Below are positions 43,626-52,358 of a stretch of DNA of 64,000 nt, piece after piece. Positions within the stretch are counted from its first letter, which is position 1, and the number at the start of each line of letters is the position of its first letter. A program made the translations under genes and the position numbers. Location of the stretch: positions 339,771-403,770 of the forward strand of contig NZ_JARVWP010000007.1 in the NCBI RefSeq assembly GCF_029846235.1, read 5' to 3'. Source of the stretch: Bradyrhizobium sp. CER78. Its GTDB lineage: Bacteria; Pseudomonadota; Alphaproteobacteria; Rhizobiales; Xanthobacteraceae. The notes below the pieces were generated by a model that was not told the origin of the DNA, did no database searches, and saw only the letters and a program-made list of their open reading frames with translations.

Positions 43626-43988
43626 ATGACCGACCACACGACTATCGCCCGCAACTACATCGAGCTCTGGAACGAGCGGACGCCGAGCCGGCGCCGCGAG
43701 ATGCTGAGCCAGAACTGGACCGCCGATGCGCGCTATATCGATCCTTTGATGAGCGGCGACGGCCATGAAGGCGTCGATGCGCTGATTGCCGGCGTGCAGC
43801 AGAAGTTTCCGGATTTCAAGTTCAAGCTGATCGGCGAGCCGAACGGCTTCGGCGATCATGTCCGCTTCTCCTGGGGCCTCGGGCCCGACGGCGTCGACAG
43901 CCCGATCAAGGGCACCGACTTCGCCATGCTGAAGGACGGCCGGATCAGGAGCATCACCGGCTTCCTCGACCAGGTGCCGGGCGCCTGA
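43626..43988 (+). CDS. SnoaL-like nuclear-transport-factor-2 fold protein
   Basis: 120 residues from ATG 43626, with AAGGAGAG eight bases upstream. NTF2-like cone fold: IARNYIELWNERTPSRRREMLSQNW, DPLMSGDGHEGVDAL, VRFSWGLGPDG, GTDFAMLKDGRIRSITGFLD. Relatives are cyclases or small isomerases, and many have no known role. It follows the LysR gene by 110 bases. Confidence 0.88.
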   Translation: MTDHTTIARNYIELWNERTPSRRREMLSQNWTADARYIDPLMSGDGHEGVDALIAGVQQKFPDFKFKLIGEPNGFGDHVRFSWGLGPDGVDSPIKGTDFAMLKDGRIRSITGFLDQVPGA

Positions 43989-44019
43989 GGCGATTTCCCC
44001 ACCGGGCAACTTCCACCTT

Positions 44020-44147
44020 CGTCATTCCGGGGCTCGCGAAGCGAGAGCCCGGAATCCATCAGGCCGCAAACGCTGCGGGTGGATGGATTCCGGGTTCGAC
44101 GCTGCGCGTCGCCCTCAGGTGCGCAGTTGCGCACCGGGGAATGACGA
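44020..44147. repeat. Dispersed palindromic repeat, family C copy 2
   Basis: CGTCATTCCGGGGCTCGCG at the left and GGGGAATGACGA at the right; inner GGAATCCATCAGGC / GGATGGATTCC and GGTGCGCAGTTGCGCACC hairpins. It is the same family as 27831-27915 but longer. It lies upstream of the LuxR-type regulator. Confidence 0.8.
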
Positions 44148-44218
44148 GGGGATGGGACGCTGCCGCTTCCACCCCCGTGATGTCGCTGCTAGTCTTCCCG
44201 AAACACAGGGAGGACGCC

Positions 44219-45016
44219 ATGAAGGCCGATTACGCCTTCAAGACTTCTGTCGTCAGCGACATCACGCCGGCGCTGCTGGCGATCGGCCGCGACAGCTTTC
44301 CGCAGGCCTTGATCGGCGCGCTGCGCCGCGTTGCCAGTGTCGGTCACTGCATGGTGTTCTCGTTCACCGGCCCGCGGTCGGCCGCGTGCCTGCTCGATGT
44401 CGGCAACATCCCGACCGGGCGCGATCTCGGGATCGCCTATTCCGAACATTTCCACCAGGCCGACCCGAACCGCGATGCGGTGTTCGAGGGACAGGCGCAG
44501 GCCGCGCCGATCCTGCTGCCGACCTTTGCCCGCCGGATGTACAGCGACGGCTACCGCAAGATCTTCTTCGACGATTCCGACATCGTCGACAAGTTCGCTT
44601 CCGCAATCTGGACCGGCGACACCTGCTTCTACGTCAATTTCTACCAGATCACCGAGCAAGGCCGCTTCAGCCGCGAACAGATCGCGCGCCTCGCCGCAGT
44701 CGCGCCCGCATTGACGGCAGCCGTGGCGCGGCACTTTCAGCGCGATCCAGCGGCGGATGCCGATCCGATCGCGCGGCTGAAGAGCCTGTTTGCGACTACT
44801 GAGCCGCTCGCGCGGCTGACCGGGCGCGAGCAGGAGGTCTGCCTGCGGATTCTCTCGGGCCTCAGCTCGGAAGCGATCGCGGCCGATCTCGGCATCGGGC
44901 TGCACTTCGCCCTCACCTATCGCAAGCGCGCCTATGACAAGCTCGGCATCTCCTCGCAGAACGAGCTGTTCGCGATCGCGCTGCGGCTGATGGCATCGGC
45001 ACGCCAGCTGAACTGA
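44219..45016 (+). CDS. LuxR family transcriptional regulator
   Basis: 265 residues from ATG 44219, with GGGAGG six bases upstream. The N-terminal 190 residues look like a sensory domain without a named match (GHCMVFSFTGPRSAACLL, GDTCFYVNFYQ). The C-terminal GerE/LuxR helix-turn-helix is clear: LTGREQEVCLRILSGLSSE, AADLGIGLHFALTYRKRAYDKLGIS, QNELFAIAL. It lies 107 bases upstream of the P450 in the same direction and may control it. Confidence 0.88.
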   Translation: MKADYAFKTSVVSDITPALLAIGRDSFPQALIGALRRVASVGHCMVFSFTGPRSAACLLDVGNIPTGRDLGIAYSEHFHQADPNRDAVFEGQAQAAPILLPTFARRMYSDGYRKIFFDDSDIVDKFASAIWTGDTCFYVNFYQITEQGRFSREQIARLAAVAPALTAAVARHFQRDPAADADPIARLKSLFATTEPLARLTGREQEVCLRILSGLSSEAIAADLGIGLHFALTYRKRAYDKLGISSQNELFAIALRLMASARQLN

Positions 45017-45123
45017 AGCGTCGAAGCGGCCGCTTCCGCCTGTCCCCAACGGTAGGGACAGACCGGCGGCGCCTGGGCGCCTATGCTCGGTTCGAAACCT
45101 GAGGGCCAACCCGAGATCGCGCC

Positions 45124-46293
45124 GTGAGCACCGCTCCCCATTTCGACATCGATGTCCCCGCCTTCTGGCAGGACCCCTATCCGACGCTTGCCCGCATGCG
45201 CAAGGAGGCGCCGATCGCCTTCGTGCCGCAGCTCGGCAGCACGCTGCTGTGCAATCGCGACGACATCTTCGTCTCCGAGAAGCAGATCGACGTGTTCTCG
45301 TCGCACCAGCCCGAGGGGCTGATGAACAAATTGATGGGCCACAACATGATGCGCAAGGACGGCGATGCGCACATGAACGAGCGCAAGGCGATCTTCCCGG
45401 CGATCTCGCCGAAGACGGTGCGATCGCACTGGACCGCGCAATTCGCCGGCCACGCGACGCGCATCCTCGACGAATTGAAGCCGGACGAGACGGTCGATTT
45501 CGTGCAGGCCTTCGCGCTGCCTTTCTCGGCCGAATGCCTGAAATCGATCACCGGTCTCACCAACATGCGCTTCCAGGACATGAATGCCTGGTCGCAGGGC
45601 ATGATCGACGGCATCGCCAATTATGTCGGCGATCCCGCGATCGAGGCGCGCTGCCACGCGGCGACCTCGGGGATCGATGCCGCGATCGACGATATGGTGC
45701 CGGTGCTGCGCAAGACGCCCGACCTCAGCCTGCTCGGCGTGCTGCTGCAGACCGACATGCCGATGGAGAGCGTGCGCGCCAACATCAAGCTCGCGATCTC
45801 GGGCGGCCAGAACGAGCCGCGCGATGCGATCGCCGGCACGGTGTGGGCGCTGCTGACCCATCCCGACCAGCTTGCGCTGGCGAGGAGCGGCGCGATCCCG
45901 TGGCTGCAGGTGTTCGAGGAATATGCGCGCTGGATCTCGCCGATCGGGATGTCGCCGCGGCGGATCGCAAAGCCGTGGACGATCCGGGATATCGCCTTCG
46001 AGCCCAATGAACGCGTGTTCCTGATGTTCGGCTCGGCGAACCGCGACGAGAAGCATTTCAGCGAACCCGACAGGTTCGACGTCCGCCGCGACGCCAGCAA
46101 GAGCATCGCGTTCGGCGCCGGCCCGCATTTCTGCGCCGGCGCCTGGGCCTCGCGCGCCATGGTCGCCGACGTCGCGCTGCCCGCGATCTTCGCCAGGCTG
46201 ACGAACCTGCGCCTGATCGAGGACCGGCCGCCGCGGATCGGTGGCTGGGCGTTCCGCGGCCTGCTGGATCTGCCGGTGACGTGGGACCGGTAG
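45124..46293 (+). CDS. Cytochrome P450
   Basis: 389 residues from GTG 45124, with the usual soluble bacterial P450 length. Haem-binding loop FGAGPHFCAGAWASR (Cys about residue 338), K-helix EEYARW (ExxR), and I-helix ISGGQNEPRDAIAG. The I-helix has Glu-Pro where the acid-alcohol Thr pair usually sits, so O2 activation may differ. Substrate unknown. No ferredoxin or reductase is nearby. The upstream LuxR gene is a candidate regulator. Confidence 0.92.
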   Translation: MSTAPHFDIDVPAFWQDPYPTLARMRKEAPIAFVPQLGSTLLCNRDDIFVSEKQIDVFSSHQPEGLMNKLMGHNMMRKDGDAHMNERKAIFPAISPKTVRSHWTAQFAGHATRILDELKPDETVDFVQAFALPFSAECLKSITGLTNMRFQDMNAWSQGMIDGIANYVGDPAIEARCHAATSGIDAAIDDMVPVLRKTPDLSLLGVLLQTDMPMESVRANIKLAISGGQNEPRDAIAGTVWALLTHPDQLALARSGAIPWLQVFEEYARWISPIGMSPRRIAKPWTIRDIAFEPNERVFLMFGSANRDEKHFSEPDRFDVRRDASKSIAFGAGPHFCAGAWASRAMVADVALPAIFARLTNLRLIEDRPPRIGGWAFRGLLDLPVTWDR

Positions 46294-46560
46294 GGCGGCA
46301 ACGCCGCCGATCAGCGGGAACCAAGCCCGCCTTGCGTCGGATTTGTTTAAGCCCGGCAAAACAGACACACAAAGACATGGAACCGCGGCTCCGGCCGCCG
46401 GTGCGGACGCGGCTCGACCCCGGAAATACACCTCTTGCTGCACCGCGACACCATGCCGCCGCAACCGGTCGGACGGCTGTAATCAAACTGTCACGAATCC
46501 ATTTCAATCCGCCGTTATTGATGAAACTGCAGTTAGTTGTGCGGTCACAAGGGATTTCCG

Positions 46561-46956
46561 ATGAACCCGAACACCAATGGTAGCAGTCACGATACCGCCT
46601 TCCACCATGACGCCCCCGAACAGGAGTCCGAGGAAGGCGGCGGCATCAACAAGACGGTCGCGGTCGTCGCGGTGGTGGCTGTCGGTGCGGCCGTGTTCGA
46701 AGCTGCCTTGCTGCCGGGACTTGCACTCGGCGTTGCCGCGGTCGCGGCGCCGAAATACCTGCCGAAGCTGGCGGGCGCCCTCAATCCGCTGTTCAAGTCC
46801 ACCGTTCGCGGCACCTACAAATTCGCGCAGAAGTCGCGCGAGATGTTTGCCGAAGCCCACGAGCAGGTGAACGACATCGTTGCGGAAGTGAAGGCCGAAG
46901 GCCAGGCGCAGGAAAAGGCAGCGGCGACAGAGGGCCGGACTCACTCCGCGGCCTGA
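46561..46956 (+). CDS. DUF5132-like small membrane protein
   Basis: 131 residues from ATG 46561, with AAGGGA seven bases upstream. An acidic N-terminus (NTNGSSHDTAFHHDAPEQESEEG, rich in His and Glu) is followed by one hydrophobic hairpin (VAVVAVVAVGAAVFEAALLP and LALGVAAVAAPKYLPKLAG) and a charged C-terminal helix (KFAQKSREMFAEAHEQVND). DUF5132 proteins are often beside HMA/P-type ATPase genes, as here; the domain call is from memory. The acidic-His head may bind metal, which is inference. Confidence 0.75.
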   Translation: MNPNTNGSSHDTAFHHDAPEQESEEGGGINKTVAVVAVVAVGAAVFEAALLPGLALGVAAVAAPKYLPKLAGALNPLFKSTVRGTYKFAQKSREMFAEAHEQVNDIVAEVKAEGQAQEKAAATEGRTHSAA

Positions 46957-47105
46957 GCCGGGCGTCAGACGCTCAGGATACGAGGCGACGACACGCGCTG
47001 GTGACCGTCCTTGCGACGTTGAGACCGGAGCCCACAGGCAATCGTGTTTGACGACGGCATCGTTCGCGTCCCGCGCCGGCGTTCGAATGCTGTTAGAGGA
47101 CTACG

Positions 47106-47663
47106 ATGACCAAGATGAAGCTGCAGATCGCGCATCAGGTTCCGGGCCGGATTCGCATGAAAGTGCCGTCGGCCAGGGAAAACCCCGAGCTTCTCGAACA
47201 GATCAAGCAGACCTTCAGCGTCATTCCCGGCATCGAGAACGTCACCGTCAACCCGACGACGGGCAGCGTCGTGCTGCACTACGACGCCGACCGGCACGAC
47301 GAGTTTCATGGCCGGCTGGAGCATCACACCGGCGGTCACTACAAGCCGCCGACCAACGAGATCGACGCGCTGGCAAACAAGATCGAGCAGGAAGCCGAGT
47401 ATCTCGCCGAGCATTCGCACACGGCCAAGGTCATCGTCGACTTCTTCCGGGATTTCGACCAGGGCATCAAGATCGCCAGCGGGAACGTGATCGATCTGAA
47501 GATCGTGCTGGCAGCCGGCATCGCCGGCTTCACCGTGTTCGAGGTTGGCGCCACCGCGGCGACGCCGGTTTGGGTCACGCTGGCAGTGTTCGCACTCAAC
47601 CACATGATTCAGGCCAACATGGGCGCCGCCGAGCAGGCGGAGCCGGCAGGCGCGACGGCCTGA
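47106..47663 (+). CDS. HMA-like domain protein with membrane segment (HMA_2 type)
   Basis: 185 residues. The N-terminal 70 residues form an HMA-like ferredoxin fold (IAHQVPGRIRMKVPS, ... IENVTVNPTTGSVVLHYD) but with no Cys at all, so the CxxC metal site is absent. A helical region (DALANKIEQEAEYLAEHSHTA) follows, and two C-terminal membrane segments (VLAAGIAGFTVFEVGATAAT, VTLAVFALNHMIQANMG). It starts 150 bases after the DUF5132-like gene and ends 27 bases before the ATPase. Confidence 0.8.
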   Translation: MTKMKLQIAHQVPGRIRMKVPSARENPELLEQIKQTFSVIPGIENVTVNPTTGSVVLHYDADRHDEFHGRLEHHTGGHYKPPTNEIDALANKIEQEAEYLAEHSHTAKVIVDFFRDFDQGIKIASGNVIDLKIVLAAGIAGFTVFEVGATAATPVWVTLAVFALNHMIQANMGAAEQAEPAGATA

Positions 47664-47689
47664 CCCGCCAGGGGCGAGAGCGCAAATCC

Positions 47690-49807
47690 ATGGACTTCCG
47701 CTTCTGCCACTCCATGCCAGGGCGCATTCGTCTGAGCATTCCCGCGCTCGGGCGCGATCGCAAGCTGGGCGAGATCTGCCTCGGCTGGCTGCGGGCGCAG
47801 GACGGCATCAGGACCGCGCGGATCAATTACGACTGCGCAAGCCTCGTGCTGGAATACGATCCGGCGCACGAGCAGCGGCTGCTCGTGCTGCTGAACAGCT
47901 TCAAGGGCATGAGTCTCGCCGACCTCAAGGCGCTGTGCGCCAGCGCCGTGCCGGACGCGGGCGCGCCGCGCGCCAGCGTACCTGAGGTCTCCAAGCGCTC
48001 GCCTTTGGCCCTGCCGACGCTGTCCCTGTTCATGGCCCTCAGCGCCAATCCCGTGATCGCGGCGGTCAACATGCCGCTGATGATCTGGAATGCGATCCCG
48101 ATCGCCAAGCGGGCCTGGAAGGTCTGGGCCAACGAGAGCCGGCTGAACATCGACGTGCTCGATACGCTCGCGATCAGCGCCTCGATGCTGCAGGGCAATC
48201 CGCTGGCCGGCTGCATCGTCACCTGGCTGATCAAGCTCGGCGACTGGATCCGTGACCTGACCGCCGCGGGCTCGCGGCGCGCGATCAATGAGCTGCTCGA
48301 ATTCCAGTCGAAGACGGCCTGGCTGCTGCGCGACGGCGAGGTGGTGTCGATCCCCGCCGCCGAGCTCAAGAACGGCGACATCGTCGTGGTGTATCCCGGC
48401 GAGATGATCCCGGTCGACGGCGAGATCATCGACGGCTCCGCCACCATCGACCAGAAGACCATCACCGGCGAAGGCCTGCCGGTGCATCGCGGCAAGGGCG
48501 AAGCCGCCTTCGCCGCCACGGTGATCCGCGAGGGCCAGATCACGTTGCGGGCGCTGCGCGTCGGAACGGCGACCACCGCCGGCCAGATCGTGCGCTTGAT
48601 CGAATCCGCGCCGATCGGCGACACCCGCATGCAGAACCATGCCGAACGCTTCGCCGACCGGCTGGTAACGCCGACCCTGGCGCTCGCCACCGGCACCGCG
48701 ATGGTCTCGGGCGACTTCAACCGCTTCCTGTCGCTGGTGATCGTCGATTACGGCACCGGCATCCGCGTCGCGGCGCCGACGTCAGTGCTGTCCTCGATGA
48801 CGCTGGCCGCCCGCACCGGCATGATCATCAAGAGCGGCGGCCACATGGAGAAGCTCGCCGGGATCGACACCATGGTGTTCGACAAGACCGGCACCCTCAC
48901 CCACGGCACGCCCGCGGTCATCGACGTGATCTCCTACCAGAACTCGATCACGCCGAACCATTTGCTCGGGCTTGCCGCCGCTGCCGAAACCAAGTTGCAG
49001 CACCCGGTCGCCGAAGCGTTGCGATCGCGGGCCCGGCAGCTCGCGGTGAACATTCCGCCCTGCAACGAGACCACCTACCGCCTCGGCCTCGGCGTCGAGG
49101 GCCAGGTCAACGGCTATTACGTCCATGTCGGCAACCAGCGCTTCATGCGCCAGAGCGAGATCGCGGTCGATGCCTCGGCCCTCGATCGCGCGGCGCTCGA
49201 CCAGCGCGGCTATTCGAGTCTCTACATCGCCGTCGACGGCAAGCTCGCGGGCCTCGTGCCTTATTCCGATGAAATCCGCGAAGAGAGCCGATCGGTGATC
49301 CAGCGGCTGCATGAGCTCGGCGTCAAGAACAGCATCATGCTGACCGGCGACAATGCCGTCGTGGCGCGCGCCGTTTGCAACAGGCTGGGGCTTACCGAGC
49401 ACTTCGCCGACATGCTGCCGGCCGACAAGGCCGGCGTGATCCAGGAGCTGCAGCGCCAGGGGCGCAGGGTCGCGATGGTCGGCGACGGTATCAACGATTC
49501 GCCGGCGCTCAGCTTCGCCGATGTCGGGATCGCGATGAAGCATGGCGCCGAGGTCACGCACGAATCCGCCGACGTCATCCTGATGGAGGATTCGCTCTGG
49601 AAGCTCGTCAAGGCAGTCGAGATCTCGCAAGGCGCCGTCAGCCTGATCAAGCAGAACTACGCCATCGTCGCCGCGCTCAACACGCTGGCGCTCGGCCTTG
49701 CGCTGCCAGGCGGCCTGATCACGCCCGAGGTCACCGCGCTGATCAGCAATGGCTCGGCGATCCTCGCAAGCTTCAACGGCATACGGCCAATTCTCAGGTA
49801 TCAATGA
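47690..49807 (+). CDS. P-type ATPase of the HMA_2 group without CPC motif
   Basis: 705 residues from ATG 47690. The N-terminus repeats the Cys-poor HMA-like motif MPGRIRLSIPAL. Core P-type motifs: TGEGLP (259-264), phosphorylated Asp in VFDKTGTLTHG (D398), KLQHPVAEA (HP locus), MLTGDN and MVGDGINDSPAL. In the transmembrane metal site where P1B ATPases have CPC (or SPC/APT), this protein has DYGTGIRVAAP (Y354-G-T), so no Cys ligand. Function as a metal pump is therefore uncertain; other cations or lipids are possible. Confidence 0.88.
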   Translation: MDFRFCHSMPGRIRLSIPALGRDRKLGEICLGWLRAQDGIRTARINYDCASLVLEYDPAHEQRLLVLLNSFKGMSLADLKALCASAVPDAGAPRASVPEVSKRSPLALPTLSLFMALSANPVIAAVNMPLMIWNAIPIAKRAWKVWANESRLNIDVLDTLAISASMLQGNPLAGCIVTWLIKLGDWIRDLTAAGSRRAINELLEFQSKTAWLLRDGEVVSIPAAELKNGDIVVVYPGEMIPVDGEIIDGSATIDQKTITGEGLPVHRGKGEAAFAATVIREGQITLRALRVGTATTAGQIVRLIESAPIGDTRMQNHAERFADRLVTPTLALATGTAMVSGDFNRFLSLVIVDYGTGIRVAAPTSVLSSMTLAARTGMIIKSGGHMEKLAGIDTMVFDKTGTLTHGTPAVIDVISYQNSITPNHLLGLAAAAETKLQHPVAEALRSRARQLAVNIPPCNETTYRLGLGVEGQVNGYYVHVGNQRFMRQSEIAVDASALDRAALDQRGYSSLYIAVDGKLAGLVPYSDEIREESRSVIQRLHELGVKNSIMLTGDNAVVARAVCNRLGLTEHFADMLPADKAGVIQELQRQGRRVAMVGDGINDSPALSFADVGIAMKHGAEVTHESADVILMEDSLWKLVKAVEISQGAVSLIKQNYAIVAALNTLALGLALPGGLITPEVTALISNGSAILASFNGIRPILRYQ

Positions 49808-50643
49808 GCCAGGATGTCACCCAGCTCGTTGTCCTTCCTCCCGGCGATCACGCCGCGCTACAAGCCGCAGTCAAGGCGCTGGAGAGCTCCAATCTCGCGG
49901 CAAGGATCGCCGACTATGCCGGCGTCCCCGTCAATCGCGTCCTCAACCTACTGCCGAAGGCCGCCAACCGCCAGCTCAGCGGGCTGGTGCGCACGGCGGT
50001 CATGAAGGGGCTGGAGGTTGCCGTCGACACGCTCGACGAGAAGCCGCCGCCTGCACCCGCCGTCACCTTCTCGTCGTTCCTCGCTGGCGTAACCGGAGGC
50101 GTCAGCGGCCTGTTCGGTTTCGGCGCGCTCGCGGTCGAACTTCCCCTGACCACGACATTGATGCTGCGCGCGATCGCCGAAATCGCGCGGCACCAGGGCG
50201 AGGATCTCTCCAGCATCGAGGCAAGGCTCGCCTGTCTCGAAGTGTTCGCCTACGGCACCAAGCGAACGGACGACAGTATCGATGTCGGCTATTACGCCGC
50301 CCGCGCGCTGATCAGCAAATACACCAGCGACGCTGCCGCCTACATCCTGGAGCGCGGCGCGGTCGATGCCTCCGCCCCCGTGATCTCCAATCTGGTCAGC
50401 GAGATCGTCTCCCGGTTCGGCCTGGTGGTCTCGGACAAGGCCGCGGCCGGCGCGGTACCGATCATCGGCGCGGCGTTCGGCGCGACCGTCAACGTCATCT
50501 TCATGGACCATTTCCAGAAGATCGCGAAGGGCCACTTCACCGTGCGCCGGCTGGAGCGGGCCCATGGCAGCGTGGGCGTTCGGCAACATTATGCGGCGAT
50601 CGCAGCCGGGCTCGCGCCGCGGCGCGGCGTCGCGACGACATGA
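49804..50643 (+). CDS. EcsC-like protein
   Basis: 279 residues, overlapping the ATPase stop by four bases (ATGA). Features fit the EcsC family: SGLVRTAVMKGLEVAVDTL, the glycine-rich TFSSFLAGVTGGVSGLFGFGALAVELPLTTTLMLRAIAEIARHQGEDL (a membrane hairpin), CLEVFAYGTKR and VPIIGAAFGATVNVIFMDHFQ. EcsC is named from a Bacillus ABC-exporter locus; its activity is not settled. Coupling to the ATPase suggests a joint role at the membrane. Confidence 0.85.
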   Translation: MSQDVTQLVVLPPGDHAALQAAVKALESSNLAARIADYAGVPVNRVLNLLPKAANRQLSGLVRTAVMKGLEVAVDTLDEKPPPAPAVTFSSFLAGVTGGVSGLFGFGALAVELPLTTTLMLRAIAEIARHQGEDLSSIEARLACLEVFAYGTKRTDDSIDVGYYAARALISKYTSDAAAYILERGAVDASAPVISNLVSEIVSRFGLVVSDKAAAGAVPIIGAAFGATVNVIFMDHFQKIAKGHFTVRRLERAHGSVGVRQHYAAIAAGLAPRRGVATT

Positions 50644-50655
50644 GGTGTTCGGCCA

Positions 50656-51903
50656 TTGGACATCGGCGTCGCGCTCCCGCATGAAGACACCAGGCTGCGC
50701 GACCTTCGTCGCATGCGCACGCTCGCCACGGCCCTGCTCGTGGTCATGCTGCTGTTGTTCCTGGCGACCTCGATGGCGCAACAGCACTGGCCATGGCTGG
50801 CCTATCCGCGCGCTTTTGCCGAAGCCGGCATGATCGGCGCCTGCGCCGACTGGTTCGCCGTCGTGGCGCTGTTCCGTCACCCTCTCGGCATCCCGATTCC
50901 GCACACCGCGATCGTTCCGCAGAGCAAGCAGCGCATCGCGGTCGCGCTGGGCCGCTTCATCGCCAACAACTTCCTGTCACCCCGCGTGGTCGGCGATCGC
51001 ATCCGCGACGTCGACATCGCCGGCTGGGCGGCGCACTGGATCGAGCGGCCGACGCACGCCCGCAGCACGGCCCAGCGCACCGTCTCGGCGGTTCATCAGG
51101 CGCTGCAGGCGACGCCGAGCGCCGAGATCAACGCCTTTCTGACCCGCCGTACCCGGCAGGGGATCGCTGCGGTTCCCGCAGCCCCGCTCGCCTCGCGCGT
51201 GTTGGCGCTGCTATGGGCCCATGGCAACGCACAGGCACTGGTCGAGCGCTTGATCACGTCGGCGAGCGTGGCGCTCGCCAACAACAAGGAAACGATCCGC
51301 AAGAAGGTCTCGCAGCGCTCCTACCGGTTCGTGCCGAAATGGGTCGACGGCATGGTGGCCGACCGCGTCATCTCCGGCGTCAGCCAGACGCTCGACGAGA
51401 TGCGCGAGCCGAACCATCCCTGGCGCGTCGAGCTCAAGGCCGAGATCGAGCGCCTGATCGACCGCCTCGCCACCGATCCCGACTACCTCGCCAAGGGCGA
51501 GGAGCTGAAGCAGCAGATGCTCGACAATCCCGCCGTGATCGGTCAGATCGACGCGATGTGGCACGCCATCGAGGCGCGGCTGAACTCCGCCGCGACCTCG
51601 GCGGCAATCGCCGACGCGATCGAAACCGCCCTGATCTCGGTCGCCGCGCGGGTCCGCGACGATGCCGACATGCGCGACCGCATCAACCGCTGGCTCCGCG
51701 TCGCCGCGCTGCGCGCCGTCGCATCGCGGCGCCAGGAGATCGCCGCCTTCATCCGCAAGGTGGTCGAGAACTGGGACACCGAAACCTTGATCATGCGGAT
51801 CGAATTGCAGGTCGGCCGCGATCTGCAATTCATCCGGATCAACGGCACCGTCGTCGGAGGGCTGGTCGGCCTGCTGATTTTCTCCGTATCGCGCTGGCTC
51901 TAA
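50656..51903 (+). CDS. DUF445 family (YjiN-like) membrane protein
   Basis: 415 residues from TTG 50656, 13 bases after the EcsC-like gene. N-terminal membrane segment TLATALLVVMLLLFLATSM, then FAEAGMIGACADWFAVVALFRHPLGIPIPHTAIVP (the DUF445 signature), long helical, probably coiled-coil middle part, and a C-terminal membrane helix GTVVGGLVGLLIFSVSRWL. The family is conserved but without an agreed function; links to envelope stress have been reported. Last gene of the five-gene set. Confidence 0.9.
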   Translation: MDIGVALPHEDTRLRDLRRMRTLATALLVVMLLLFLATSMAQQHWPWLAYPRAFAEAGMIGACADWFAVVALFRHPLGIPIPHTAIVPQSKQRIAVALGRFIANNFLSPRVVGDRIRDVDIAGWAAHWIERPTHARSTAQRTVSAVHQALQATPSAEINAFLTRRTRQGIAAVPAAPLASRVLALLWAHGNAQALVERLITSASVALANNKETIRKKVSQRSYRFVPKWVDGMVADRVISGVSQTLDEMREPNHPWRVELKAEIERLIDRLATDPDYLAKGEELKQQMLDNPAVIGQIDAMWHAIEARLNSAATSAAIADAIETALISVAARVRDDADMRDRINRWLRVAALRAVASRRQEIAAFIRKVVENWDTETLIMRIELQVGRDLQFIRINGTVVGGLVGLLIFSVSRWL

Positions 51904-51943
51904 CGCGTGATGAGATCGGGTTGAGCTGGAACGGCGTCGAAGG

Positions 51944-52096
51944 TTCACCTCTCCCTTGGGAGAGGTCGATTTGCGCAGCAAATCGGGTGAGGGGTTGCGG
52001 CCTATCGAGAGAGCAAGAGCCCTTACCCGGATTGCACTGGACGATGCTTCGCATCGCCAAGCGCAATCCGACCTCTCCCCAACGGGGAGAGGTGAA
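51944..52096. repeat. Family A palindromic repeat after the DUF445 gene
   Basis: TTCACCTCTCCCTTGGGAGAGG on the left and CTCCCCAACGGGGAGAGGTGAA on the right, with GGATTGCACTGGACGATGC and inner hairpins. It is in the 254-base gap between the DUF445 gene and the convergent small ORF. Confidence 0.8.
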
Positions 52097-52157
52097 CCGA
52101 GAGCGCGCCAAGCCGATTCAACTAAGACTCGTCCCGCTCCAGCGCGCCGATACAAGT

Positions 52158-52358
52158 TCAGGGGAAACGAATCCGCAGCAGCGGCAACTGCCGGAGCTTG
52201 TCGAGCAGGCACACCATTTGGCCTGCGGCAAGACTGAGGCAACCGAGGATAAAGTGGCGGCGGGTCAAGCCGCGCTCGCGGTCCGCGAATTCCAGGCGCT
52301 GGAGACGCGGTTCGGGAGCAGTGTTCGCACGCAGGGCAGGAAGCGTCGTCATATCCAT
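52158..52358 (-). CDS. Small ORF coupled to the LCIB-like gene
   Basis: 66 residues from ATG 52358; the start overlaps the stop of the upstream LCIB-like gene as TGATG. The sequence contains RRHFILGCLSLAAGQMVCLLDKLRQLPLL, a possible membrane or amphipathic segment with two Cys, after a hydrophilic start. I recognise no family. The tight overlap makes it likely to be translated. Confidence 0.5.
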   Translation of the reverse strand: MDMTTLPALRANTAPEPRLQRLEFADRERGLTRRHFILGCLSLAAGQMVCLLDKLRQLPLLRIRFP

